A stretch of 64,000 bases of DNA from Nepenthes gracilis (taxonomy: Eukaryota > Streptophyta > Magnoliopsida > Caryophyllales > Nepenthaceae). Position numbers and translations under genes: made by a program. The stretch is taken from NCBI GenBank assembly GCA_033239525.1, contig BSYO01000003.1, positions 12,270,001-12,334,000 on the forward strand, read 5' to 3'. Positions 1-9,890 of the stretch are shown one piece after another (the first letter of the stretch is position 1; every line of letters begins with the position of its first letter). The notes beneath the pieces were generated by a model. That model was not told where the DNA came from and did no database searches. It was given only the letters and a program-made list of their open reading frames with translations.

Positions 1-484
1 AGGTTTCTGTTGGGTGTGAGGCTGCTGCATAGGATGTGAGATTTCATGGTGCTTGTTGAACCCCCAACTCCCTCAGCCGGCCTTTTGTCAGATGGGTTGA
101 TGACCTGCTTTCATTTGCTCAGCAGGCAGCAGCAGGGAAGCTCTCAAAAGCCTAGAGACGATGGAAACCCACTTCTAAGACTCCAAAGGGCTTGGTTGCC
201 ACACCTGTTGGAGCCTATAGATCTAGCTGATGTGTCTTCTGGTGGCCGTTTGAATGCTGAAGCTGCTTCAGCTTTGAAACTGGAACAATTTTGGTTGGGT
301 TGATGGCTAAAGGCCGATTTTTATTTCCTTGTGTAATTTCCTTTCGTTTTCACGATTGTTTCATGGTGTGCTCAGGGAATACCCTGGCGGCTACATTCTA
401 TCTTTAAGTTGGCTAAACACTTGGAGTTAAAATATAATTTTGTGTACTTTTTTTTAATCAAATTTTAATTACTTACCAAAAAAA
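1..484 (+). mobile_element. 3' end of a LINE-network element
   Basis: This is the 3' untranslated part and tail of an element whose 5' part lies outside the window. The tail is complete: a degraded CTCGGGGTATGCCC-like box near 370-386, the stem-loop at 396-432 (arms TTCTATCTTTAAGT and ACTTGGAGTTAAAA), an AT-rich stretch, ACTTACC and a short poly(A) at 478-484. The frame open from 46 to 303 shows no recognisable domain and I do not call it a gene. The orientation is certain from the tail. The left border is unknown. Confidence 0.75.
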
Positions 485-1111
485 GTAAGAAATCCAAACT
501 AGGCAATCCCGAGAGAGAGATCAAACATGTCACACAAGGTAACCGGGACATCCATTCTTTTCTCAAGTTAACCGGCTGTCCCCAACCAAACCATGGAGGA
601 CCGTCACTCCTCAAGAGGAAATGGGGACTAGTCCAAAACAGGAGGGAAATCCATGCGCGTCCTAGCAATGTCAACAACTGTCCTGAAAAGTTTTTTTTTT
701 TGGTAAGTATAACTGTCCTGAAAAGTGGAACCGGCCAACACATCTTCCCATCCAACCACACCAGAAAAGGATTTTTTTTTTTTTGGTCAGCCAACTTGGC
801 CATCCAGCCACACCGGCAGCAGGGCACCTAGAGTAGGAAGACAAAACCGGCGGTATTGGTAATTCTGCGATAGCCAACCCATTCAAATGATAGGGAACCG
901 TCCAACATAGGAAACCATTCAACCACACCGGCAAAATGGCGCCAGCACAGGAGGCCAAAAATGGCGGAATGAAATGCCGACAAAGCAACCAAGCGGGAAC
1001 AGCCTAGCAAATCGGGAAGCAACAAATGCAGCAAAAATCTAGCGTGGTGAGCGTCCAGCACAGAAAACAAATCCGGATAGCAACAGAAGCCGGAAAGATT
1101 GTTTTTTTTTA
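485..1111 (-). other. Degenerate 3'UTR-like remnant of a LINE-network element
   Basis: No gene is seen. From about 770 the sequence carries the minus-strand form of the network's degenerate 3'UTR words (ACCGGCAAA, CCGGCA), as found upstream of the tails elsewhere, but no tail of its own. Poly(T) runs at about 691, 772 and 1107 look like 3' ends of short insertions; only the first has a convincing target-site duplication. Confidence 0.45.
691..710 (-). mobile_element. 20-bp LINE tail micro-insertion
   Basis: Twenty bases (poly(T), then GGTAAGTAT) are flanked by an exact 15-bp direct repeat AACTGTCCTGAAAAG at 676-690 and 711-725. Read on the minus strand the insert is ATACTTACC plus poly(A), the last bases of the LINE tail. 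The target-site duplication shows true target-primed integration of an almost completely truncated copy. Confidence 0.85.
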
Positions 1112-1262
1112 ATGAATTACCTTTGGAGCAAATCGGCACAAACGACTCGGAATGCCACTCGGCAACACAGATGGCTTATCTTTAGTCTTCAATCCCCCCC
1201 AAAAAAATGGGGGGGGGAAGTGTCGGTCAACCCGTGGATTGGCATAAATGACATTTGGCTGA

Positions 1263-1340
1263 TCAACTCATTGACCGGCCTGTGGGCTAAGAAATAAAGG
1301 GGGGGAATGCCGGTCAACTCATTGACCGGCCTGTGGGCTA
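1263..1340. repeat. 51-bp direct duplication with W-box-like palindrome
   Basis: A 27-bp block starting TCAACTCATTGACCGG occurs at 1263-1289 and exactly again at 1314-1340. Each copy has the form GTCAA-N-TTGAC, two W-box cores (TTGAC) facing each other. The spacer holds a G run. Confidence 0.8.
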
Positions 1341-1458
1341 CTGGCTCAATGGAGGTGGTGTTTCATTGGGCCGTGATTGTTTTAATTGGGCCGAGGTGGG
1401 TTTTGTCCAAGTATCTACTATAGCAATGTCAGATTTTGGGATGAGTTGCCTCACACTT

Positions 1459-1491
1459 CCAAATTTAATTACTTACCCAAAAAAAAAAAAA
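1459..1491 (+). mobile_element. 33-bp LINE tail micro-insertion
   Basis: AAATTTAATTACTTACCC plus poly(A), the distal LINE tail, is flanked by GTTGCCTCACACTT (1445-1458) and GTTACCTTGCACTT (1492-1505), 11 of 14 identical. The mismatches suggest an older event. Confidence 0.65.
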
Positions 1492-4400
1492 GTTACCTTG
1501 CACTTGTAGCTTCAGTGGTCCGAGTACGAGATCATAATGGAGGCAGGGGATTTACAGGAAGCACTTGGGTAAGTTGGTGGGATTTGATTCCGTCAAAGGG
1601 TGCTGATTTTGGCAGATGGATAACGTCATTGGGTTTTTTTTTATCTGCTTTTATGACTCGTTTCATGTGCTCAGAGGATGCTCTAACTTCTATATTCTAC
1701 TTTTTTTTATAAGTAATTAAAATTGAATTAAAATAAAAAAAAGTACAAAAAAACTATATTCTAACTCAAAATGTTCCGAGTTAGAGATAGAATATAGATG
1801 GTAGGGCATTCCTTGAGCACCACCATGAAACATTTCATGAGACCAAAATAAAAGTACAAAAGAAAAAATCGGCCAACATGCCATCATCCAAACTCGTCAC
1901 TTGCGTCCAACCCAACCGGTTGAGTGACTCGGCACCAAATTGGGATCCACATACATGGTCTCCACATCAGCAACCCGCAGAAGTTCTCATTCCGTAAGCC
2001 AAACTTGCAATATGCATACCGGTATTTTTAAAAAGCCTACTGTCCAATAGTTCCAACTAACAAGCTTCTTCATTACAGCAAGAGTCAAATTGTGCCAAAC
2101 ATGCCCCATCGTCTACGGCACCAAACCAGGCATTTGGCTCCGACTTGGCACATACCCCATACCAACAACAAACCATACTAGACAAAACCATAAACCATAC
2201 CAGGCAAACAAGAACGAGAGCTAAATCCAAACCGGCATACAAAACCATATCGGGAAAGAGGCAAATCGGCCCACAGCTCTTTTCGGAATGCGAATTCCAA
2301 ACCTATAGTACCATACTGGGCAATAGCATAGCCCTGCCCACTTCTGGCCATCCCTGCCAAATGTAGACCACACCGCCCAAAACTACCAATCCTGATCAGC
2401 TAAGCATTCCGTCTTCTTACCAAACTGTTCCATCCTTCTCTGCTAACCAGGTACAATAAATGCCTGTAGTGTCCTCCCTCCCCTACAACCAAATCGGCTA
2501 TTCAAACCAAAAGTGCCATTCTGACCAGTTTAGCCAAGCCGGTCATCAAAACCGAAAAATCCATACTGCCCAAGTCATTTCATTTTTTAAAAAAGAAGGG
2601 AAAACATGTACCAGAACAGGAAGAACGGACAAAACCACACACAAATCTGATCCAGCCCAGCAAAGCCTTACCACCTGGCGAACCCATACAAACCATCTTG
2701 GCATTTTCTTCATACCAGGCAAAAGCAAACTGGGCAAATCCTCATGCCGGCCAATGATTCCAGCATTTTGCAACAAACCGACAAAATCCACAAACCGGCC
2801 AAATGATCCTTGCCGGTAAATTGATCAAATCTGCAAACCATAATGTCAACACATGCATTCCGGTAGTACTCACCAAAATCGCAAACCTGGACCATACCAT
2901 TTAGAGAGTAATGATCAGGAATGGAACTACAACCGGGTGATACATTTGTCTAAGGAACCCAAAGATTTCTTGGATTTTCTATTTCTCTTGGACTTGGCTT
3001 GCTTCGAGGTTCCGTCTTACTCTGAAAGAGAAGGAGTGGTAACCTGAGACACCCCTTCCTGAGTATGATTGGAATACACATCACTTACTCTCTTGTCAAA
3101 CCGTCATTGTGAGCAAATGGAGGAGATAGGAGTTCCTAGAAGGATCACAGCGGTGGCAGATTCATCAACTATATGGAGACCCGTCACTAAGCGCTCAGTT
3201 GGCTAAAATTACAATTCGGGAATTTAGTCTCCATTTTTAGAAGAGTATCCAGAAAAGCAACGACTATCTTCTTCCCAGCAGGGGATAAAGAAGCAATATA
3301 TAGTGGAGTAGTCGTAGTTACCACCAACAACCTGATGGCTTCAAATAATGCACCCGAAAAACTATCCTGATCCGCTAAGGCCAGGGGAGAAGGAGATTTG
3401 TACTCATCTCTCGTCTCTTCAGTTATAGCTAGAAAACATTTTTCTAGGAAATTATGCACAGGTTGCCTTCCTTCCGGAGTTATAGAATCGAGATAAGCCT
3501 CAGTAGCAATTGCCTCCAGCAACTTTTTTTTCTCCTCCTCAACCTGATCTAAAGCATCCTGGGGGTACTTACATGAAAGTTTGGTGATAGAATTGGGTGT
3601 TAAATCTAAATCTACACCATTGACAAAAATCTCCGCACTCAAGGATCGAATTTCATGTACCCCCTCAACCTGAGCTGAATCATGCATAGGATTGCCAAGG
3701 ACAACCCTAGCACTAACTGTAGATTTCTCAGGTTCATTATCGGGCTACAGAACAACCGTTTGAACATCGACTACCAACTCAGAAGAAAGCTAGCAGGGAT
3801 TGAGATGCTCATCAGCAATCCCTAGGCCTCATTCTGGGATATGTCAACCGCGGCAAGGGAATCCAGACATACTAGAGTCACAGGACCAACAGAAGATTCA
3901 CCTGGAGCAGCACCAGGATAAGGCCAGGAGAAACAAGCTAATTTCTCACTGGGAGGAATAAGTTTTTTTTTGTAAGTAATTAAATTTGTATAAATGAAAA
4001 GAGATAATACATAACTAATGTTCTATCTCCGAGTGTTTTGGACTTAGATTTAGAATAAAGACGTTGGGGCATTCCTCAATCACCGTGAATCATGTCACGA
4101 AACCAAAAATAAAAAAAATAAAAAAATTAATAAAAAAATTAAAGGACTAAACAGAGTTACATCCACCTAAATCCAACATCCAAGGCGACGGTAATCGTAG
4201 ATACCAATGTCCATACTAACAGCCCGACATTCCTTCCATCTCGACGCATCCGCTACGGAAGTGGGAGCATACTGGTCAAAACGGGCAATCACCAGGTGCA
4301 ACTCCTCAAGGGATCACTGCCAATCCGCTTCGGTCCTATCGATCATAGAAGCTCACAGGTGCCAGTAGCTGCCAAAGCACACCAGCCATGTGCAAAGCAG

Positions 4401-4587
4401 CACAGTACTATATCGGGAGTATGTAGCCATTCATCAACGGCGGGAGACCGAACACCACACAGACCAACAAAAGCATCCAAGGAGGAGGAAGTCGCCAACC
4501 ATGCGTCAGCAGGAGAACAATCTAGTCAAAGTTGAGAAATCACTCCCTGCCAGATCATCACCAGAGGACTAACAAGATAACAACTTG

Positions 4588-4625
4588 GTCTTCTTCTTCT
4601 TCTTCTTCTTCTTTTATTTTTTTTA
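4588..4625. repeat. TTC microsatellite
   Basis: A run of TTC units (about 9) merges into a T-rich tract inside the 3963-4871 insertion. Confidence 0.9.
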
Positions 4626-4656
4626 TGTTTTGGCAAGAGGGCAATCATCCAAAACT

Positions 4657-4672
4657 TTTGTTTTTGGTAAGA
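4657..4672 (-). mobile_element. 16-bp LINE tail micro-insertion
   Basis: The insert reads TCTTACCAAAAACAAA on the minus strand, the terminal CTTACC and poly(A) of the LINE tail. It is flanked by AATCATCCAAAACT (4643-4656) and AATCATCCACAACT (4673-4686), 13 of 14 identical. Confidence 0.65.
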
Positions 4673-5564
4673 AATCATCCACAACTACTGAGTTCTTAAC
4701 ATCAGTCTCAAGGGTGGGAAGAGGCTATCCCAACAATATCGTAACCGCTAAAAAACAAGGGAATAAAAAGAAGACCCCTTTTTTTTAAGGAGAGAAGACT
4801 CCAAAATGCCAGGGAAGCACACCTCACGGTCAAGAATAGAATCAACCCACAGTACCCCTCATTTTTTTTCCGGGAGGAATAAGTTGCTATTCAGTATCAA
4901 TGTCTACTGTAGAAGGGAGTTTACGCGGCCCTGAAATATTCTTCACAGGAGACGAAGTTGAGGCTTTAATTTTATCCCTACCAAGGGGAGAACTGGGAAG
5001 AACCTTTGCCTGAATCCTTCTAGTAGGCTTGGGGATCTTCACGAAATTACAATGGGATGCACTATGCCTAATACCTTCACAAATTCCACATCTAACGGGC
5101 TTCTATTGGTAATCAATGTTTACCTCATAGTATGGACAATCAGGAAGTAGAGAAGAATTCTCTGTCCTAATGTGCACTTTTGAAGGCAGATTTACATCGA
5201 CTCCAACTTCTACACAAACTCTGGCGTAACTCATTCTCTCCAATTATTCTGCTATTGGGTTGAGTTGGATCGGCTTACCCACAACACTTGCTATCCAACT
5301 CAGCCCTAAGGGAGTCCATAAATCCACTGGGACTTTGACTGGGTGATCCAGATAGGATAAGTTTTATGTTCCTCCTTATATAGAGGCATACCCGATTTCC
5401 ATTCCTTCAGAAAGATAGGTTTGCCTATGAAAGCCCAAGGACCTCCCTCCAGGCATTTACACAGCATATTAATGGAAGAAAACCAAAAAAAGAAGAAACT
5501 TGGTCATTACCTGCTATGTGCTTTAGCTGAAATCTAGACCAAATTTTCCTAGCAAAATGATCAA

Positions 5565-6242
5565 TTTTTTTTGTATTCTGACTCTAAGTGTTTTTCCGAC
5601 TTGAATTTAGAATAGAGACGTTAGGACATACCCCGAGCCACATGAACATGTCATGAAAACAAAGAAACATTACAAAAGTATAATCAATCAGTAGTCCTAA
5701 TCGGCCCATGCTCTACACAAATACACTCAGCAACTCCCCATTTTTCCAAAAAACGGGAACAGAATAGGTAGAACTGACAAAACCACCCACACATCTAATC
5801 CAGCCCAGCAAAAAATAGTCCATCCATCTGAAAGTGCCATTTCGGTAATGTTGCATACTGTGACATATCAGGCAACATGCCATTCCAGGAAAATCTTGTA
5901 TATCAGGGGCTAAGCCATCCCAGCATTGGGCATCTTACCAAGCGTAACGCAAACTAGGCATAAACCTCAAACCAGCCAAATGCCATTCATCATACTGGCC
6001 CAATGACCGATTCACCATCCCAAGAACTGTCCCTACAAAACCAAACCAAGCAGGCAAAGACAACCCATCCATCCCAAAGAGCCATTCCGACAATTTGCTG
6101 CATATTATGGCATATCGGGCGACAAACCATTCCGGTAAATCCTTGTCTCTTTGGCAAAATGCCATCCCAGCATTTGGCAGCTTACCAAGCATAACGCAAA
6201 CTAGGTATAAGCCACAAACTGGGTATAAGCCTCAAATCATAT
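5565..6242 (-). mobile_element. 5'-truncated LINE-network insertion
   Basis: A 678-bp insertion in NL1's DUF4283-like region. Flanks TAGCAAAATGATCAA (5550-5564) and TAGCAATATGGTTAA (6243-6257) match at 12 of 15 positions. The tail has poly(T) and the stem at 5576-5612 but lacks the usual stretch between them, an internal deletion. The rest is 3'UTR-type sequence. Confidence 0.75.
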
Positions 6243-6797
6243 TAGCAATATGGTTAACAGTTCGATAGTGCAATGGGTATCCATAAAAGTAGCCAACCCG
6301 GGTGGCCCCCCACATAGCCTTCCCCTATTTAAAGACTTCAGAGGGAGGGGTTAACTCCACTATATCCCCATCCCCAATCGGAGGGGGAAAATATTGCAAT
6401 GAAACCATACCTCCAAGTGAGACCCTCTTGACCACTGATGACTAAGAGGCAGTAGGGATTCCGATGACAGATCCCTTTAAAGACACAAAGCTTGGCACAA
6501 GCAGCACACTTTTAAGCTCGACATCTGCTTCACCCACAGAGCTTGGGGCAAATTTTGGGCAAGGGAGAACCTTTCCAAGCAGAGGGTTGACATCGGCTAC
6601 CTGATTTGTGTGCCCACCAACAACAGAGCAGACGGAATCCTAAGAGAGAGACTTAGAGGACCCAAGGGAGCACAACGAAGAAGAACATCGGCAAACAGAA
6701 AGAGGGGGAAAATCTACGGTAGACAAGGTCGAGGAATGGGGTGTCGAGGGGATAACAGAAGGCCGATTTCTATCAGCTGATGCCCTCAGGGGAACGA

Positions 6798-6920
6798 TTT
6801 CTACATCTAAGTTGGCAAAACATTTGATATTAGAATATTTTTTTTTGTAAGTATTGGTGTTCGAACATAGGCTTCTTTTGTAATTTTTTACATTTTAATT
6901 CAAATTTACTTACCAAAAAA
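6798..6920 (+). mobile_element. Tail of the plus element split by NL1
   Basis: This continues the stem broken at 1700 (CTAAGTTGGCAAAACATTTG...), then AT-rich tail, ACTTACC and poly(A) at about 6914-6920. A candidate 17-bp tail insertion (6839-6855, minus strand AATACTTAC plus poly(A)) sits in it; its flanks GATATTAGAATAT and GGTGTTCGAACAT match only at 9 of 13 positions, so that event is tentative. Confidence 0.6.
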
Positions 6921-6937
6921 TAAAGGCAAATACCATC

Positions 6938-7504
6938 ATGATGTTGCTGGAGGCAAACGCTACCGAGACCTATCTCGATTCTTTAACTCCAGAAGGAAGG
7001 CAAACTGTGCATGATTTCATTAAAAAATATTTGCTAGCTGTAACTGAAGAGACGAAGGACGAGCTCAAATCTTCCTCTCCCTTGGCTTTAGTGGATCAGG
7101 ACAGTTTTTCAGGTGCATTATTTGAAGCTATTAGGTTGTTGGTGGTAGCTACGACTACTCCACCTTATATTGCTTCTTTATCCCCTACTGAGAAGAAGGT
7201 AGTCGCTAGTTTTTTGGATACTCTTCTGAAAATCGAGACTAAATTCTCAAATTGTAACTTTAGCCAATTGAGTGGCTTAGTGGCGGGTCTCCATATAGTT
7301 GATGAACCTGCCACTGCTGTGAGACTTCTAGGAACTCCTGTCTCCTCCATTGGTTCAAAGCGACGGTCCTGACAGAGAGTAAGTGATGTGTATTCCAATC
7401 ATGCTCAAGAAGGGGTGCCTCAGGTTACCACTCCTTATTCTTTAAAGCATGATGGAACCTGGAAGCTAGCCAGGTCTAAGAGACACAGAAAATCCAAGAA
7501 ATGA
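6938..7504 (+). pseudogene. ORF1 C-terminal part of NL2 with duplicated module
   Basis: Repeat A reads MLLEANATETYLDSLTPEGR and repeat B YIASLSPTEKKVVASFLDTL; then come NCNFSQLSGLVAGLHIVDEP and a basic end WKLARSKRHRKSKK with a stop at 7502-7504. A frameshift near 7370, not shared with NL5, separates the module from the basic end. The DUF4283-like part is missing through 5' truncation. The C-terminus is directly followed by 3'UTR with no ORF2, the defining trait of this group. Function is unknown; a role in RNA or protein contact within the transposition particle is a guess. Confidence 0.7.
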
Positions 7505-7710
7505 GTTACTGGGATGGTTATGGGAGGTAGCTTTTTTGGTATAGGAAATTTGCCGGTTTGGTTGGTATGGCCAAAATGTTGCTGCTGATTTGGCATTGTG
7601 GATTGAAGCACTTTGCAGTGAGTTGATGTTGCTGCATTGCGTGCTGAAGGATACAGAGGGTTGTGCCTTGGTCTGTGAACTTCCAAGTCAAGATTTCAGG
7701 TCAAGGCATC

Positions 7711-8117
7711 TTTTTTTTTGGTATGTAAGTAAATTTCTATAAATGAAAAGAAAAATATACATAAATATATATAAACAATGTTCTATCTCCAAGTGTTATT
7801 CCGACTTGGATTTAGAACAGAGATGCTAGGGCATACCCCGAGCAATGAGAACTAAAGTACAAAACCAATATAGAGTAAAAATGTAGTTAAAGACGGCAAA
7901 AAATGGAATTACAACAATCAACGCCGTTAGACAACACAAGGGAATGACACGCCTAAATTCAGGGAGACGAATGAAGGTAAGAAAGAGAGAAGAAAAAAAA
8001 GAATGGCTAGATCATCATAACTTGTGATTCCACAAACACATTCCTTTAACCAAAAGCGTGATCAGCATGAAATCCTGCCATGGAAGAGCTATTTGCAACC
8101 AGATTATCATGACAAGG
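7711..8117 (-). mobile_element. 407-bp 5'-truncated LINE-network insertion
   Basis: Minus-strand tail (poly(T), GTATGTAAGTAAATT, stem 7781-7817) and short 3'UTR. Flanks GGTCAAGGCATC (ending 7710) and GGTCAAGGTGTC (8118-8129) match at 10 of 12 positions. NL5 has the uninterrupted homologous site at 21155-21175 (GTCAAGGCATCGTTGACC), which confirms the insertion independently. Confidence 0.85.
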
Positions 8118-8636
8118 GGTCAAGGTGTCATTGACCATAGATACATGTTTGGGCCCGAAGTCTGTAAAATGCTGGTGCAAAGAGCCGGGGTACAAATTAC
8201 CGAGATAGCTGCTTTTGGCCGGGAAGCCGCAATGCAAATGACCGAGATAAAAAGGGCCTTGTTCTCTACAAAGAGCTGAGGTGAAAATATCTGAAATATT
8301 TACTTTTGACCGAGGGATATGCTAAATGCCGGGATGCAACCAACCGAGATGAAAAAGGCTTTGTTTGTAGCAATTGTCCGAGATGCAAACGACTGTGATG
8401 CAAATGCCCGAGATGCATAGGGTTGTGTACTTTCTCATGCTTATTGAAAATTACTGAGTTTCTAGGCTTGGGTAGATTATCCTGATGTATGTCGTTTTTA
8501 ATGCAATTGCATGTTACTCGGGGGATGCCTTGACCTCTATGTTCTACTTCTAAGTTGGCAAAATACTTGGAGTTAGAACATAGGCTTTTCTGTAAATTTT
8601 TTAATTTTAATATAATTTCCTTAATTACCAAAAAAA

Positions 8637-9890
8637 GAAAGACATGATTCGGGTGCTGGGAGTGCTGTCGATACATCACATGTATCGGGAGGGATTGATG
8701 CCTCAGATAGATAGTACTGGCCAAAGGAATTCCTTGGCTGGAGAGTGGGAGGGATTAACACCTGGCTTGGTGATTCCTCAGAGGACGATCAGTAGGACTA
8801 ATGAGCAGCAACTTGATCATTCCTGTAACCAACTGCCTTGTTGCTGCCGGCCTGCTCTTGGTTCTCTCCAGGAGAGGTTACTGTAGGGCGTGAGGCTCCT
8901 ATTCTGGTAGTGGTTGATCAAGCAGGTTTTCACAGAACTATAATTGATGCCACCCAGATGCTGATGGAGGCAAAAGGTGCTCAGTCATATCTTGCTTCTT
9001 TATCCCAAGAAGGGAGGCACACGGTGTGTCGTCTCCTAGAAAACTTTTTGCCTAATGAGATTAATGAGAAGCAAATCTCTACTGATAGTGAAGAGAGGGA
9101 TAATTACAAGGTTCCTTCTCCAGTAGAGACGGATCAGGATGGTTTTCTTGATACATTATCAGGTGCTATCACGATGTTGGTAGAATCTAAGACTTCTCAG
9201 CTAAACATTGCTTCCTTATCCCCTGATGGGAGGCAGGCAGTGTATGGGCTTCTGGATATTTGTTTGAAAGCAGATATTGAATCACCAAAGTGTCATTTTA
9301 TCCAGCGGGGTGGCTTAGTGGAGGGCTTTCATGTAGTTGATGAAGTTGCCCAGAAAGAGAGCATTCCTGGAGATGAAGTTCTGGAGGTGGTGATCAAGTT
9401 ACAAGTCCTTCTAGGTCTGGGTAGGAAGGATCATTGAGGCAATTGACATCCCGTAAACATAAAAAATCCAATCTTAAGAAACCTAGGGGCGCTAAAGGCT
9501 AATGTGCTCGTCGGCATATTGTTGGCTGAGATAAGGAGCTACATCGGTTTGAGGTCATTTGGTCGGTCATATACCCTTTCCCTGAAATGATATTTTTATC
9601 GGTTTGCCTGTGGTGTTGGTCTTCAGATTTTGCCGGTATGGTGAATGTAGCCGGTATGGCGTTTTATCCCGTCTTACTAACCAAAATAAAAAAATAAAAA
9701 TAAAAATATTGCGTACCGACTAGTTTGCTTTTTGTGTCATTTTGCCGGTATGTTGTGCTTGCCGGGATGGAATGTAGTCGATGTGGGATATTTTGCCGGT
9801 ATGGGTATAATGCCGGTTTGGTTCTTGATGGTGGGCTGGTGTATTTTGTCGGTTTGGTGATTTTGCCGCTTTATTGCTTTTTGTCGGTAT
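8637..9890 (+). mobile_element. ORF1-only LINE derivative NL3, left part
   Basis: Plus-strand element with an ORF1 remnant followed by a 3'UTR full of GCCGGTATGG-like words (9600-9890). It stops at 9890 where LINE LA is inserted and resumes at 17942 with the same kind of 3'UTR and a tail. Confidence 0.7.
8838..9502 (+). pseudogene. ORF1 C-terminal part of NL3 with clear duplicated module
   Basis: The clearest copy of the internal duplication: repeat A MLMEAKGAQSYLASLSQEGR continuing HTVCRLLENFL, repeat B MLVESKTSQLNIASLSPDGR continuing QAVYGLLDICL, spaced by an acidic linker (STDSEERDNYKVPSPVETDQ). About half of 35 aligned residues are identical between A and B. A conserved GGLVEGFHVVDEVAQ follows. 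The frame ends at 9437; the Lys-rich end (SRKHKKSNLKKPRGAKG, stop about 9502) is in another frame. The remnant is open upstream to about 8650 in a neighbouring frame. The module looks helical and amphipathic, which is an inference. No known family recognised. Confidence 0.7.

Larger units (their letters stand above)
1112..1700 (+). mobile_element. 3'UTR of a LINE-network element split by NL1
   Basis: Plus-oriented 3'UTR sequence. It breaks off at 1700 inside the first arm of a tail stem, and that stem resumes at about 6798 after the minus-strand element NL1. No protein domain is visible. It holds a 51-bp period duplication with GGTCAACTC-ATTGACC palindromes (1263-1340) and a 33-bp tail insertion (1459-1491). 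Confidence 0.6.
3963..4871 (-). mobile_element. 5'-truncated LINE-network insertion
   Basis: A 909-bp minus-strand insertion with exact 12-bp duplications GGGAGGAATAAG at 3951-3962 and 4872-4883. The 3' end starts with poly(T), GTAAGTAATTAAATT and the stem at 4021-4055. It contains 3'UTR-type sequence only, no coding domain, plus a TTC microsatellite and a 16-bp micro-insertion. It interrupts the ORF1 remnant of NL1, so it is younger. Confidence 0.85.
2927..6420 (-). pseudogene. ORF1 remnant of NL1: DUF4283-like, CCHC knuckle, duplicated module
   Basis: ORF1 of plant L1-type LINEs is an RNA-binding protein of the transposition particle. Reading leftward, a DUF4283-like start (VGYF...PLHY) lies at about 6250-6330 and continues at 5300-5550 beyond an insertion. 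A CCHC knuckle with all four ligands (RCGICEGIRHSASHC) lies at about 5050-5095, just after an in-frame stop. The clearest open part is 3187-3687: repeat A (LLEAIATEAYLDSITPEGR) and repeat B (YIASLSPAGKK), then NCNFSQL. A Lys-rich end (SKRNRKSKK) lies near 2960-3010. Stops, frameshifts and two insertions make it dead. It keeps Trp in GLSWIAS where three relatives have TAG. The module matches no family I know. Confidence 0.75.
1701..6797 (-). mobile_element. ORF1-only LINE derivative NL1 (interrupted)
   Basis: Minus-strand element with its 3' poly(A) at 1701, tail stem at 1754-1797, a CATGAAA/TTTCATG palindrome at 1824-1839, a degenerate CCGGCA-rich 3'UTR to about 2926, and ORF1 remnants to about 6420. 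Two other tail-bearing insertions (3963-4871 and 5565-6242) sit inside it; without them it is about 3.5 kb, close to the 3.9 kb of the complete relative NL6. It splits the tail stem of a plus element whose halves lie at 1700 and 6798. The duplication at its borders is short and degraded (both flanks end TTCTAC), so the right edge is approximate. Confidence 0.7.
6921..8636 (+). mobile_element. ORF1-only LINE derivative NL2, 5' truncated
   Basis: Plus-strand element starting within ORF1, followed by 3'UTR with repeated CCGAGATG-type words, tail stem 8542-8578 and poly(A) at 8630-8636. Its sequence from 6938 on is very close to NL5 (20393-21677), through coding part, 3'UTR and tail, so the two are close relatives. 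A 407-bp minus insertion interrupts it at 7711. Confidence 0.75.

Noticed and set aside
46..303. 85-codon frame at the left edge as a protein gene
   Set aside because: It sits in the 3'UTR of a tail-bearing element and shows no similarity to ORF1 or ORF2.
772..800. Another tail micro-insertion after the poly(T) at 772
   Set aside because: The flanks CCATCCAACCACACC and CCATCCAGCCACACC are similar, but the left one is not adjacent to the poly(T) and the insert lacks the ACTTACC tail.
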